From positions 12,169,994 to 12,233,993 of the forward strand of contig OX638368.1 of the NCBI GenBank assembly GCA_951812925.1: a stretch of DNA of 64,000 nt. The letters run 5' to 3'. Below are positions 35,462-60,803 of this stretch, piece after piece (position 1 is the first letter of the stretch; the number at the start of each line of letters is the position of its first letter). A program made the translations under genes and the position numbers. The stretch comes from Calliopum simillimum. Lineage: Eukaryota > Arthropoda > Insecta > Diptera > Lauxaniidae. Below the pieces are notes generated by a model. It ran no database searches, was not told the origin of the DNA, and worked only from the letters and a program-made list of their open reading frames with translations.

Positions 35462-35469
35462 CACTAAAG
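35462..35469. repeat. Right 8-bp target-site duplication
   Basis: CACTAAAG, identical to 32,850-32,857. Confidence 0.85.
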
Positions 35470-35827
35470 TCAGCGAAATATTTCTGAGCTTGACCTACAG
35501 TACCGCTCTTGATAGCTTCGACCGAATATTCTTCTGGATTCATTGAATAGACAAGATTTCAAACAGATCATCAACACCTCATTAAAATATAATATGATTG
35601 TGGAATACTTTTATATAATTTTTAGCTTATGTCGAGTGTCCACCAAGGACTTCTCTCTTATACTTAGTTCGGGATTATGCTCAAAGCAGAGCTCTTAACT
35701 TTCGCATACGCATTTGATATATGCAAGCAAATCTTGCTGAAGTCAGATGTATTTTGAAAGAAGAGTAGTCATGGAATTCAACTTAAGAAAATGTCGACTG
35801 TACTTTCATTTTAAGCAAATTTAGCAC

Positions 35828-37870
35828 GTATGTATTCTCCTTTAACTCCTAGGAGGAGCATAGGGCCAATATGAAACGTTTCCATTTATTGCGATCCTTT
35901 GCGATGACTTTGATCTCTTGCAATGACTTTTTTGACTCTTGCATTTCCTGTTCCAGCGACCTTTTCCAGTTGGTTTTGGGTCTACCACGTGCTCTACTAC
36001 CTTGTAGATTCCACTCAAGAGCCTGGCGACAACCTTCGCTGTGTGGTTTCCGGAGAGTGTGACCAATCCATCTCCATTTACGCAGCTTGACCTCGATTGC
36101 TATAGCTTTCTGATTGCATTTTTGATGCAGCTCGGCATTTGATATAGTGCGAGGCCACGTAACAAGCCACGTTTCGCACCCATATAACAAAACCGATTTC
36201 ACATTCGAATCAAAAATGCGCACTCTCGTTTTGGGGGATATAACGGATGAAGACCATATTTTGTTCAGTTGAGCAAACGCGCCTTTTGCTTTTGCTATTC
36301 TTGAGTTGATATCCTCTTTTGCTCCACCATCCATGGAGATAATGCTGCCTAAATACGTGAAGCGATCGACGTTTTCGATGTCATCACCGCCAGCTCTAAA
36401 CGTGATGTCATTCCTGTTTGCATTTAGCTTCATGCTTTTAGTCTTGGATTAGTTGATTTTTAGGCCGGCTTTTTGTGATTCCAAGACAAGGTCTTCAATT
36501 TTGCTTTGCATATCTGAATGTTTGGACGATAAGAGGCAGATGTCGTCAGCGTAGTCGAGATCTTCCAGATGTTCGGTAAAGTTCCATTGAATACCCCTTT
36601 TGGCCTTATTAAGAGCTTTATCTAGGATATCATCAAGAACGATAAGGAAGAGTGATGGTGATAGTAAACACCCCTGCCGTACGCCTGAATTAGTGGTGAA
36701 TGTCGGTGACAACAACCCGTTGTGTAACACACTGCATTTAAAGCCTTCATATTGTGCACCTACTAAGTTTATAGCCTTTGCGGCAATACCTCTTCGCTGC
36801 AGTGAAACCCAGATGTTTTCTCGGGAGACACTGTCGAGAGTAGTGCTATGTATAGTCTACGAAGACAAGTTAAAGTGCAGCACGCCACTCACATGATTGT
36901 TCGACAATTATTCTAAGGGTTTTGATTTGATCCACGCATGATTGGTTTGGCCGGAATCCTGCTTGTTGCCTTCGGATGGCCGAATCAAGCTTTTCGCGTA
37001 CCCTGTTTAGAAGCTCTTTTGTCAGTACTTTTGATCGTACTGAGAGCAAAGTTATTCCTCTATAATTTCGGCGCTCGCTTAGGTCACCTTTTTTCGGCAA
37101 TTTGACTAGCATGCCATGTATCCAATCTTCTGGCAAACGCTCTTCGCTCCAGATTCTGGAAATCAGAAGATGAAGAATCTTAGCTGATGTAATTGGGCAT
37201 GCTTTTAGCAGTTCAGCTGTTATTTGGTCTATACCGGCGGGCTTGTTGCTTTTCATGCTTTGGATAGCTTTCACTATTTCATCGATTGTAAGCGGTTGTG
37301 TTTGTACTCGACTTTTACTGCGAGTGATACTGGTTGCGGGAATGTGGTAGATCTGGGATTCAGTATGTCACAAAAATACTCTTTTCATCACCTTAGTTGT
37401 CCGGGGGTGTTAAGAGATTTCCGTTTTTGTCTTTGATAGGGCGATTTTGTTGGTGTTTCTGCCAGATAGTCTGCGGGTGATATCGTAAAGCTGCCTGAGA
37501 TTTTGAGCATTAGCAGCGCTTTCGGCTTCGCTCGCGAGGTCGTTATATATTCTTCTTTTGTCTTGTCTGCACTAACGTCTGACTTATTTATTGAGAGAGT
37601 TAAAGACCTTTTCGGCGTCGTTCTTTTGCGCTCTAGTTTTAGCGTCATCTCCCAGTTTTTTCCCGCTTCTTCTTTTTTCAACAAGACACCAAGTTTCCTC
37701 ACTTATCCAGTGTTTCCTATTCGAGGGTCGGAACCCAAGTATTCACTGGAGCTTAAGAAAGAAGCCTTAGCGGCATTCCATGATGTTTTAGTGTTTCCAT
37801 TACAATCGATCGGGGCTGTAAAAAAAAATTCCAACTATTTGAGCAGTGTCATAGAATATACCAAAAGTAC
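35828..37870 (-). pseudogene. 5'-truncated LINE reverse transcriptase, frameshifted
   Basis: Read on the minus strand from about 37,810 down, the pieces are: a linker with HWISEETW-like sequence (about 37,700-37,730), a segment with DITRRLSG-like sequence (about 37,450), finger/palm motifs SNKPAGIDQITAELLK, LVKLPKKGDLSERRNYRGIT and QAGFRPNQSCVDQI (37,274-36,870), GVRQGCLLSPSLFLIVLDD, the catalytic box YADD (36,542-36,553), then YLGSIISMDGGAKEDI and a C-terminal RKWRWIGH…GRPKTNWKRS ending near 35,849. At least three frame breaks separate these pieces and the endonuclease is missing. Related sequences fall in RTE-like or similar non-LTR clades; I cannot fix the clade. The 3' end, AGGAGTTAAAGGAGAATACATAC, recurs at 56,929-56,975. 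Confidence 0.88.
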
Positions 37871-37879
37871 TTACTAGTG

Positions 37880-40280
37880 AAAATATCGATGGTACAGTAT
37901 CAAGTGATGGATCTTTTTAGCAGTGATATTTTATCTGATAATCATAATTCTTGTCAACGATACGAAAACCCAACATCTTGGAGTCGAATATAAAAACTGT
38001 ATAGTCTTGTATAGCTGTGATGCTTGTCTTCAGCGAATTTTGAAAATTTGTTGTCTCGAATGGTGGATTATTTATCAAATGGCAACAGAATCCTTCTCCA
38101 GACGGGGAAATTTAAACTGGATAGACACATACTTATGTACGTAACATACTGCGCATATCACCAACTTTAGTCTGACATCGAGCGCAGAACACTAGAGGTA
38201 TCAGGATGTCTGAAAACAATCGCTGGAACAAGAATACTCGAAACCGGAAAACGTTGGAAAAAATAAAAAGTTCTAGTATAAGTAATCACTGTGCGTGATA
38301 AAGGAGTTTTGTGAAAGCCCTATGCTCCCAGACAGTTAAAGGACACAAAACCCTTCCTAAGGGTTACAACGAGAGTACAATGGCCTAGTGGCAGATACAA
38401 ACACTTATTTCTGTTGAATAGAAATTTTCAATGTTTTGGAATATAAAAGTGGAACAGTTGTAACAAAAGGAAACTCTGGCAGTTGGTTGCATCAATATCA
38501 CTGATTAAATTGCAAGTAGCAAAATATACCAGTATTCATCAGCATTTACTCTTGCGTCTTCCCATTGCAGTATATGTAATATATAGATAAGTGTTCCAGT
38601 TGCTGTTGCTGAAGCGCGTTACCAAGTACCACTTCAAACTTGACCATGTTGCTGCGATTCTTGTTGCGCCACAATGTGTTTGTTGTCATCACTGTTGATT
38701 TTATTTTTTCTATTATTTTTTTGGTCTAAAAAAATAGAATAGAATTTCACAAAAAAAGTGCAAAAAAAAACACAAAGAACATATAAGAATTTCTTTGTAC
38801 ATTTCATTTATTTCATACATTTTGTCTGTCCTTCCGCCTGGCTGCTGTGTTGTTTGTTGTCTATTCATACGCAGCGGTCCAGCAACATGGATGCAAAAGG
38901 AAAATTTGTTCCCATATGGTGTTATAACGTTACAAGTAAAGCTGGTTTTTTTGTCTTCTCTATGCTGGTGCGCTGCTATTCAGTCGGTCAGTTTTGGCAT
39001 TTGACGTTTGGCAGATATACCTAAGTAACGTTACTCCGTATACAAGTCAGTAAGTATATAGTAGCAGTAGAGTCAGGCGTCGTTGTCGTCATTGGAATGT
39101 CGTCAGTTGTAGATTCACACATGCTCACATGAGTGAGAAAAACTTTTAGCACTTTTTGCTTAAGAATTGTTTGCAGTTATAGAATGTTCACTCCCTCTTT
39201 GTTTTTCAATTTGTTCCAATTCAATGTCCTTTTTTTATGGAATTTTTTTATTATTACATTAAATTGTCATTTCATTATAATGCTCTGCATAACTATGTGG
39301 TGTTTAATTTTTTGGAAAAAGGTATTTAACGTTGTATTGCTTGACCTTTTTACGGCCAATAGTACATTTACCACATATACACATTTGAATTTATTTGACC
39401 CACATTTCATACAACCAAACGGGTAGTTTCGTTAGAAAATAAATAAAGATATTCAAATATGTCCTTTTGAATATACAGCAGAAAATAACTTTTAAAGTAT
39501 AGTTTTTTTCTATTTGGGTCTTGATATCATTGATTTCTGTTAGCAAATTTTTTTAAAACTTTGGAAATAACATGGTACTACAATGATTTTCTTTTCCCAA
39601 TCTTTATAGCCACTAATGGGGGCTTGAAATATCTTATTTACGAATCTGAGCTTGGTTTTTTCGCTAACATTTCAAAATTTAAAGCTAAACTTGCTTCAAG
39701 TGCAAAAGTTACTATCTCGCAGGATATTAGAAGTTATATAACAATTACAATAAACAATGTATTTAATTTTTGGCTAATGCAATGGACAGTTCTAAGCTTT
39801 CTCGTGAACTTATTTTTTGTTATATTTACTTGAAAAACATGCAAAATTTGCTTAAATTACCCAAAAAGGGTAATGAAATTTTAGTTTTTGCTCACGGTTT
39901 TACTTTTTGGCAAATTCTAATCAGAAAAACCAATAATTTTGCTTAAAATAAAAATTTCCCAAAAAAAAAAGGAAATTTTTATTTTTGATAAAATTTTAGT
40001 TTCTGTGCACAGTTTTACTGTTTTGGGAATTTTTAGTCAGAAAAACAAACAATTTTGCTTAAAAAAAAAATTTCCCAAAAAAAGGAAATATTTATTTTGA
40101 TGAAAAATTAGTTTACAGTAGTGATTTTTTGCTAAATTTTAGTTCGAAAAACAAACAAAAAAATTCCTCTGGAAGGGAAGTTTTATTTAATACTATCGTT
40201 GTAAGCAAAAAATCGGTCAAACGAAAAAAAAATAACATTTACATAATTCCATTGTGCTTTTAATCAAACCTTCAAATAAT
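37880..40280. other. Intergenic or far-5' intronic DNA, no gene recognised
   Basis: Around 38,318-38,350, GCCCTATGCTCCCAGACAGTTAAAGGA resembles the LINE 3' end at 35.83 kb and may be another LINE tail. Around 39,860-40,100 two similar blocks (TTGCTTAAAATAAAAATTTCCC / TTGCTTAAAAAAAAAATTTCCC) form a local duplication. An upstream non-coding exon of the 41.5-kb gene could lie here or further left but is not identifiable. Confidence 0.4.
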
Positions 40281-40284
40281 AAAT

Positions 40285-40470
40285 CGAATAAATGGAATAA
40301 ATCGTCCCTATACAAGTGAAAAGTCAGTTTTTGAAGTTTTGAGTGAGATATGGCTAAATGGGTCTTATCATAATAAAAACTATAATATTTTAGACCATAA
40401 ATACCAAATAACTCAGAAATCGGGAAAACTGACTTATTACTTTTCACTTGTATATGTTAAAGGTTAAGGC
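40285..40470. mobile_element. MITE-like TIR element, short copy
   Basis: TATACAAGTGAAAAGT (40,309-40,324) and its exact inverse at 40,439-40,454, with an inner match AGTCAGTTTT / AAAACTGACT. TA lies at each outer edge, compatible with a TA-target (Tc1/mariner-like) element, although similarity to the copy at 9,780-10,065 extends about 20 bp beyond and leaves the exact ends open. Confidence 0.6.
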
Positions 40471-41507
40471 TGCGAAGCTTCTGGGAGCTGATAGAAGAGA
40501 CCAAGACTAAGAAAAAATTTTTGTGTAATGGTGGTCTAAAATGTACTCCTGAGAAGTTTTAAACAAAAAACGTATTTTCGAAATTTCACCTTACTGTAGA
40601 ACTCTTAAACTACATTTTGGATAAAACTTGAATTACATTTTGAACATTTTCTAGAACAATAGAATACCATTATATTCTGTTTTCATGGGTCGTTTTAGAC
40701 CAATTTTTCCAAATTTTGTTGAATGCTTTTACCCATTATAACCCAGTTTTTGGCCAAAAAAAACCATTAAAACAGGATATAATGGTCATGCTTTTAATGT
40801 TAAGTCTATACCAAGACCAAGCCCAAGACCAAGACTTAAATTTTAATTTTGTGAACTATACTAGTTCTGATAAAGCTGACGATATGTATAATCTTTAATT
40901 AAAACCTTAACGTTTACCACCACCGTGCGCAGGATTTGCTCCTTGGGGGAGGGGGGGTTTTCATACCAAAAAACCAGGGAGAACATACTACACGTACTTT
41001 TTATCTTCTCTCGTGTTTAAAAGCTACTTAAAAAAATCAAAATATGCAATTTTCGGCAGAGTACATCTCAGTTACAAAAACGACAAGAAACGTTTTACAG
41101 GAAATATTTTGCGAGTTTCCAGAAATATCCAGATATTATGTATTATATTACCAAAATATGAGAAAAAAATATTACTTTCGCATAAAATTTTTATAGTTTT
41201 ACAATTTTACCAACAATTTTGTTTAGAACTGTTGGTTCCAGAGCAGAAGTTCGAGGAAAAAATTAAAAACTTTTTAGCGATTCAGAGACGTACCTGATTG
41301 TTGAAGCCTTTTTTTTTTCATCTCTGTCAATAACAGAATTTTATTATAAAATCCTGAAACAACAAGAAACAAACTGGTTATCCTCTCATGCAATAAATAT
41401 AAAATATCTAACTAAAATTTCATCAGTAAACCCAAAATCTTTATTCATAAATTTTGAAAATGACCCACCACTAAAACTTGTCACCTTTTTTTTTTTCTTC
41501 TTTACAG

Positions 41508-54484
<12,977 letters not shown>

Positions 54485-55220
54485 CACAACACGCCGCGTA
54501 TAACGACAGCTTTCAAAAAGCTTAACACAAATATCTAGCAATGTCTCGATGGAGAAGATTAGTTAGGAGTTGGCAGCTTCCATGGCGCTGAATGATATAA
54601 GATCACGCAAAGAAAAGTATACTAAAATAAGTCAGTATAAGACTTAGATTTTTACTTTTCCTAATGAGCGTTTTTATGTGAAAGAAAAGAAAAATACCTA
54701 TTTGTGCTTTAACTTGCATATAAGCTCAAGCACTCAAGCGTTAATGTGCTGTGAAAAAGCTTAAAGCTCACGCAAAAGTAAGCGCCACATAAATTTCGAT
54801 TATTTTAAATTATCGTTCTGCGCTATTGGCACTCAAGAATTATCGATTAGCTGACACCCAAACGAAAATGTTAGTTGCAACATACAATTTACTCTACAAC
54901 AATGTATTTATGGCAACATTCGATCAATAATGAAACAATTGAATTTAGTTAGTTTAAAATTAACCTTAACCTTATCCTTACATATCGAATCTTAAACTAT
55001 ACTATACTATATCTCTACGTATCTAATAAAACTTAAAAGCAAAAATATCTTCTATTTAAGCTTTTGTAATCTATATATCAAATTGTGGACTTGTCTGATT
55101 ACTCGTACAGGTGAAAAGTTTGTCTGATTAGGATAGGCTGCTCAACGGAACTACTTACTTTTTACTACTTAACATATTCTTCTATTTATATATACCATAA
55201 CTGAATAAAGAAATTTACAT
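54485..55220 (+). other. Probable 3' UTR of the scaffold gene with poly(A) signals
   Basis: A+T-rich sequence directly after the stop. AATAAA occurs at 55,025-55,030 and 55,204-55,209, with further copies beyond 55,430. Which is used cannot be told without RNA data. Confidence 0.5.
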
Positions 55221-56470
55221 TTACATACATAACTATATAGAAATATACGATATCATCACATACTTTACTTACTACTTAAAATATGCTCAACCTTAGGCAG
55301 TTAAATGATAACTTATAGAATCAAAAAAAAAAAAAAAAACTTTAAAATTAAATTTATTAGTTTCTTAACTTTAAATTAATTATGCTCTCGTTTAAATATA
55401 TACATAAATTTGTACATACAAAATAATTAACCAAACAATAAACAAAATCAAAATTACATCTTGTGATATTCCATACTTTATATAACAGTTGGAATTTGAA
55501 TTCTGCAGCAATAATAATTTATTATACAAAACATAATATATTATACTAATTATTAAAAATTATATTAAAAAAAAAGAAAAATATTAATCGCTTTATGTAC
55601 CGATCGTTAGTTATTATATTTGGAAAAATTTAATATTTAATTATGTCATGTTAGAGAAGATTTGTTTTTATGTAAATTTTTCCTTAAAGTTTGTTAATTT
55701 GTTGTAAAGAGTTACATGCATTTTATTATATAAAAATTAATTTTAAAATATTACTACATACTTACATATAAATATGTAAATGTCACTCGTATAAGACACA
55801 TCCCAATGAAGTTTTAATTCATAAGTTGACCAAATTACTGTTAATCTTTTTCTTTTTTTAATTATAAAAAAATAAAGCATAAAAATAGCACATACATACC
55901 TACTTATATGTAGTTAATAGTTATTTATGATTTATGTAAACATATACTTATATAAAAATAAATGAATTATATATCAACATCATATATCAACGTTTAACAT
56001 TTATATATTTAAAAAACTTACATCTTGTAGTTTCCAAAATAAGTGGAAAATTGTAATAAATATTTAAAATATTACTTAATTAACACGTACCAAGTATAGT
56101 TGTATATTAAAATAAATAATTAACAAAATATAACAAATTTCAGACTAAAAACAATAAACTGATTTATTACTCAGCTCATTGCAGTATATTTTTAGGAGCG
56201 AGCATGGGCTCAGATTTAATTGTAGTTTCCATTGTCTGTTGATAATGTTTATTACTCGCCATAACTTTTCCTATTCCAGGATTTCCTTTGCCAACTACAT
56301 ACTTTTTCCAGGTGATTTCAATTTCTCCACTGTCTTGTTGTTTACACTCAAAGGCCTGGCAGCAAACAGTTTCGCTCAGTGAGTGTAGGTCCTATTTATG
56401 CAGATATACGTTATTTGATCTCATTTGCTATAAGTATCTGAGGGTTAATATTTTTTAACTTTTATATCGT
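55220..56470. other. Very A+T-rich intergenic DNA, no gene recognised
   Basis: Long stretches of A/T words and poly(A) at about 55,325-55,339. No repeat family from elsewhere in the window was recognised here. Confidence 0.5.
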
Positions 56471-56479
56471 TTTCATTTT

Positions 56480-56826
56480 GAGTATACCGGTCTCAGTCTT
56501 GGTCTTGATCTTGGTCTTGATAAAAGTTCTATAGATTGTTGAGTATTCAAAACTTCGAAACCTTATTTTTCCAAAGCAGTTGGGTTTTAAAGATACCAAA
56601 TTTCGAATTGAGGAATGGTTTTATCCTCGAAAGTGTCGTGAAACACCTTTTAACTTCAAATCACCAAGACTGAAAAGAAGTCTTGTTCTTGACAATTATC
56701 GTGACCAAGACCAAAAACAAGACCATAGCAATCTTGGTATTGGTCTTGAAAAGATATCATCGTCTTGGTCTTGGTCTCGAAAAATTACCAAGACCAAGAC
56801 TCAAGACTAATTTTTCTCATCACTAA
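56480..56826. repeat. TCTTGG-rich dispersed element, copy 3
   Basis: GTCTTGGTCTTGATCTTGGTCTTGA, CCTTATTTTTCCAAAGCAGTTGGG, AAATTTCGAATTGAGGAATGG, GACCAAGACCAAAAACAAGACC and the terminal AAGACTAATTTTTCTCATCACTA. It is the best-preserved copy in the window; 7,490-7,835 and 10,310-10,716 are the others. Confidence 0.65.
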
Positions 56827-56928
56827 TCAAGAGAAAGTTCCTTGCTTATGCCTTTTAAAGCAATATCCATATATGTATTTGGGTAATTCAACTCACGAAA
56901 AAAAGAAAATATATTTTTTTTTAATGGC

Positions 56929-56985
56929 CCTATGCTCCTCCTAGGAGTTAAAGGAGTATACATACATACATTCATACATTTGTTT
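56929..56985 (+). repeat. LINE 3' tail fragment
   Basis: GGCCCTATGCTCCTCCTAGGAGTTAAAGGAGTATACATACATAC matches, in reverse orientation, the 3' end of the LINE at 35,828-35,870 and closes with the same ATACATAC tail. A severely 5'-truncated LINE insertion fits. Confidence 0.7.
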
Positions 56986-57339
56986 TTTGCATCCAAGTTC
57001 AGCTTAGGTTTTTTTTTTTTTTGTACTTTTCTAAAACGATCCGGTGAAAAAAATAAAATTTTATGGTCGTTTAAAGAACAATATGAGCGAAGAAGGCTGA
57101 AAACCTAAGGAATATAATCTTATTGAGCGCTGTTTGTTAAAACTCAATTGCTTTTCCTACTAAAAAATAAGAATTAGATCTTTAAGTTTCCAGGAGGTTT
57201 AGATCTGGTATCTGAGGCTTATTCACTTTTCAGTCAATGAATCGTTAATAAAACCCTCAACGGCGAAATTATGCAATTACAATACTATAGAATTATAACC
57301 TATAAATGTAATGAAAATTTCCTACGTAATATATTTTTG

Positions 57340-58335
57340 TCTAAAATACTGACCAGGGCACTGTGTTCAAGCAAGCTACCGTAATTTAACGACGTAGGGT
57401 ACCCTTTTTTATTGCTCAAATCAATATTCCTAAGTCTCGTGAGTAAAATTACATGCTTTTTAAAATAGAAACCTTGGCACTTTTTTTCATATTTCACTAA
57501 CTATTCTAAGTATTTGTGCGAAATAAGGTTTCAGTATAACATTTTGAAACTTTTGTTTGTACGGGAGGTGCCACGCTCTCTAGTCTGAATTTGCCTAGTT
57601 TTTGCTCAGAGCTTGCGCTTACCGTCCTTAGTATTTATGTGTATTTCAATTGTATTGTCGTGAAAAATACTCCAAAAGTTGCATTTTGAATATATTTTTT
57701 GTATGGGCGGAAGGCGTGTCCGTCGATTGATTTCGCAACATTTACGGCAAAGTCACTATATATGTCCATGCACAGCCAGCCTGCCAGACAGACGGACATG
57801 GCTATATCGATTCAGGAGGTGATGCTGATCAAGAATATACATAAATTTTCTGTACCTGCCAAGCATCTTTCTCTGCGTTACAAACGAAAGGACAAAGTGG
57901 ATATACCTGGGTGTAGGGTATAAAAATAAGTAAATCAAACAAAAACTAAAATAGCCATATATTTGTCAATTCTGATTCCGAATCTGGTTTCAAAATTGCT
58001 AAATCTTGTTTGGTTTTCAAGATATCCTTACTTAAATGTGTTAAAAACACAGTTTTTCGCTATTTTCAAATCAATTTAACAAGACTAGGCTATTATAAAA
58101 TACGAAACGTGATATGTTGGTGAAAAGTCTTGGTATTTCTCTTCAAAACTCAATTTTAATTATTTCGATATCTCCGAAATATCATGAACTGAAATATTGA
58201 AAGTGTTTTTTTTTTTAAATATTTAGGATATGATATCTCCGTGAAAAAAGGAGTTATCGACATAATAAAAATTGACTTTTGAAGAGAAATACTAAGACTT
58301 TCCACCACCATATAACGTTTTAAGCATAAAAACGT
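57340..58335. repeat. Repeat related to palindrome B, split by another repeat
   Basis: 57,380-57,500 (CGACGTAGGGTACC…GTGAGTAAAATTACATGC…TAGAAACCTTGGCAC) and 57,940-58,080 (ACTAAAATAGCCAT…GGTTTCAAAATTGCTAAATCTTG…GATATCCTTAC) match 25,850-25,950 and 26,025-26,150 in the same order. The 57,530-57,925 copy of the GGTGTAGGG family lies between. Inverted pieces follow to about 58,335. Confidence 0.55.
57530..57925 (+). repeat. Dispersed 'GCCACGCCC / GGTGTAGGG' repeat, 3' half
   Basis: GGGAGGTGCCACGCTCTC, TGGGCGGAAGGCGTGTCCG, GACAGACGGACATGGCTATATCG, CAGGAGGTGATGCTGATCAAG, CTGGGTGTAGGGTATAAAAA, in the same order as 58,480-59,285 but lacking the first blocks. Confidence 0.75.
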
Positions 58336-58479
58336 TAATTTCGGAAGAGAGATATGCCAGAAGACTCAGAATTTGACACTTTATAGTACAATTTTTGCAT
58401 GAAACATTTTTGGGATCGAACTAATTTTAAGTGTCTTGAGTACTAGAAGTAATTTAAGTGTTTAGTTTTAATCATATAC

Positions 58480-59285
58480 AAACTAGTAAGGGTGTAAATT
58501 TTGGCCTGGCCAAAAATTAAATACCCTACACTGCAGTATTTTGAAAATTTTGCTCATATGGGAGGTGCCACGCCCTCTTGTCCGAGTACACCCAGTTTTT
58601 GTTCAGAGCTTACATTTATAGTTTTTAGTGTCAGAGTGAAATTTAGTTGGATTATCTCAAAAAACTCTTTCAGTATAGCATTTTGAATCTTTTGCCTATA
58701 TGTGAGGTGCCACGCCCCTTGTACGATTTCAACCAATTTTTGCTGAGAGCTTTCATTTATAATTTTTAGTGTCTGAGTCAAAGTTGGTTCGAATATCTCA
58801 AAAAACGCTTTCAGTATAGCGTTTTGAAGCTTTTGCTTATATGGAAGGTGCCACGCCCTCTTGTCCGAATTCGCTCAGTTTTTTATCAGAGCTTGCGCTT
58901 ACAATTCGTAGTATTTATGTGTATTGTGGTTGCATTGTCGTGAAAAATACTCTTAAAATTGCATTTTGAATATAATTTTTGTATGGGCGGTAGGCGTGTC
59001 CGTTAACCGATTTTGCTCATTTTCAATCCCCCGAGCTAACTTTGACGACGGAGGCAGTGTACCAAATTTCATTGAATTATCTTGCTCAGTTTTCCCAAAA
59101 AGTGTATTTCAACACACAGCCAGCCACCCAGCCAGCCAGCCAGCCAGCCAGACAGACGGACATGGCTATATCGACTCAGGAGGTGACGCTGATCAAGAAT
59201 ATATATACTTTTCTATACCTGCCACGCCTCCTTCTCTGCGTTACAAACGGAAGGACAAAGTGAATATACCCTGGGTGTAGGGTAT
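58480..59285 (+). repeat. Dispersed 'GCCACGCCC / GGTGTAGGG' repeat, best full copy
   Basis: From ACTAGTAAGGGTGTAAATTTTGG and AAATACCCTACACTGCAG, through three blocks of about 120-130 bp containing GGAGGTGCCACGCCC, to GGCGGTAGGCGTGTCCG, a CAGC run (59,119-59,150), ACATGGCTATATCGACTCAG, GACGCTGATCAAGAATATATA, and AATATACCCTGGGTGTAGGG. ACCCTACAC near the start and GTGTAGGG at the end are inverted. The open frames across it (Pro/Ala/Ser/Gln runs) are the CAGC tract. Class unknown; no transposase. Confidence 0.8.
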
Positions 59286-59879
59286 AAAAATGTACGTGAG
59301 TAAAGTTTTTGGGAATATTTTTCTTCTTCTAGAGAACTTAGTTGCAACTATATATGTAACCCTTTTTATTGAACAAATTAAAATTTTATTCAGTACTCCA
59401 AATACAAATTAACCTCTAATGCTCATAGATACTCATACCCAAAATTTTATTGGAATTGCGTGCAAAACTTGCGTGCTCTAGGTAGTTTGGTTTTTAAATT
59501 CAACAGAAAAACAATTGATTACAATAGAATATCCTTACTCCTATAGGATTACGCTACTCATGTACTATTTATTTTTTATTGTACAATAATATTTTTATTT
59601 GCCGCTTCTAAAATTAATTGATAAAAAGCAGCAATTTAAATAAAGACAAGTTTGGACTTAACTACTTGGTGCCATTCCTTCCATTCAGAATACGAAATGT
59701 TTGGAGTAATCGAAAACAAATTTATAAAGACTGCACGGAAATTGGCAATTAACTTAAAAAAAGTAATTGATATGTATCATTTTTTATTCACGAACAAAAA
59801 AAAAAAAACAACAAAAAACACAGAGTGCATTTTTGCTAATAACATAACACATATATTGTAATATTTTTGAAATGCATGA

Positions 59880-60150
59880 AGCGCCATCTTATGATAATTT
59901 CTCTGATTTTCGAGTTTTCTACATAGTCCTCTCATCAAGCCATAGGCAATGTATTAGCGAAAATCTCATTCAAATCATTTCTATTCTAGACAGATCCGCA
60001 GAAAATTATTAAAAATGCTAAAGCACGACATCTGGCTATTGTTTAAAAAAAATTTTTATTTTCCACTCCTTTCATCAAGCCATACGCAAAACACTGGCGA
60101 AAGTTTCATTAAAATCTGTGAAGTAGTTTCAAAGAGATTTAAGTTTAAAT
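59880..60150 (+). repeat. Local duplication, unit about 145 bp
   Basis: CTCTCATCAAGCCATAGGCAATG…GCGAAAATCTCATTCAAATC (near 59,928) and CTTTCATCAAGCCATACGCAAAA…GCGAAAGTTTCATTAAAATC (near 60,068) are two imperfect copies. Confidence 0.55.
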
Positions 60151-60409
60151 TAAGTACTAGGACTTATACCAAAATTTCAGAACAAAACTGGGAAGTGACA
60201 TGCATAGATACAGGATTTCCTATCAAAGTTAAACCTTTTCACACCAAATTGATCTTTTTTTAACTCAATTTAAACCTTTTGCAAATCATGTTAACTTTTC
60301 CTCTTTTAAGGCATTCTTGTAAATCGATATGTTAAACTAAGTATATGATCCTTACATCTGGGGTGTTCATAAAATCTGGTACCATTCCTTACATAAGAAT
60401 GCGTTAAAA

Positions 60410-60680
60410 GATTTAGAAAAAGTTTATTTTGATTTGGAAAAAAGCTTAAATTGAATAAAAACAGATCAATTTAGTGGAGAAAAGGTTTAAATTGGATCCT
60501 GAAGCTGCTGGTGCAGAGATATATTGATTTTAAGCGTGTTTTTTTGCAAAGTTTAATTTGATTTAAAAAGTTTATTTTGATTGGTAAAAGTTTAAATTGA
60601 TTTGGCAAAACGTTTAAATTAATTTGGAAATAATGTGGTTATTTTTATTTGGTATTGAAAACGTTTATATTGGAATGGAA
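60410..60680 (+). repeat. Degenerate short-period repeat on GTTTAAATTGATTTGG
   Basis: Variants such as AGTTTATTTTGATTTGG, GGTTTAAATTGGAT, AGTTTAAATTGATTTGG and CGTTTAAATTAATTTGG recur at irregular 20-60 bp spacing. No coding potential. Confidence 0.5.
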
Positions 60681-60803
60681 ATCCCGTACCGTCTCAATTT
60701 TGTAGGTGCCGCAAGGAGATTTTTGTAAAAATTTTAGTTTTTCTGATGTTTACCCATTTGACAGATGGGACGCACGGAATCAAAAAGAGACATACAGGCC
60801 TGT

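Noticed and set aside
35849..36433. A single-exon host gene of 194 aa
   Set aside because: It is the C-terminal part of a frameshifted LINE that continues upstream to the YADD box and beyond.
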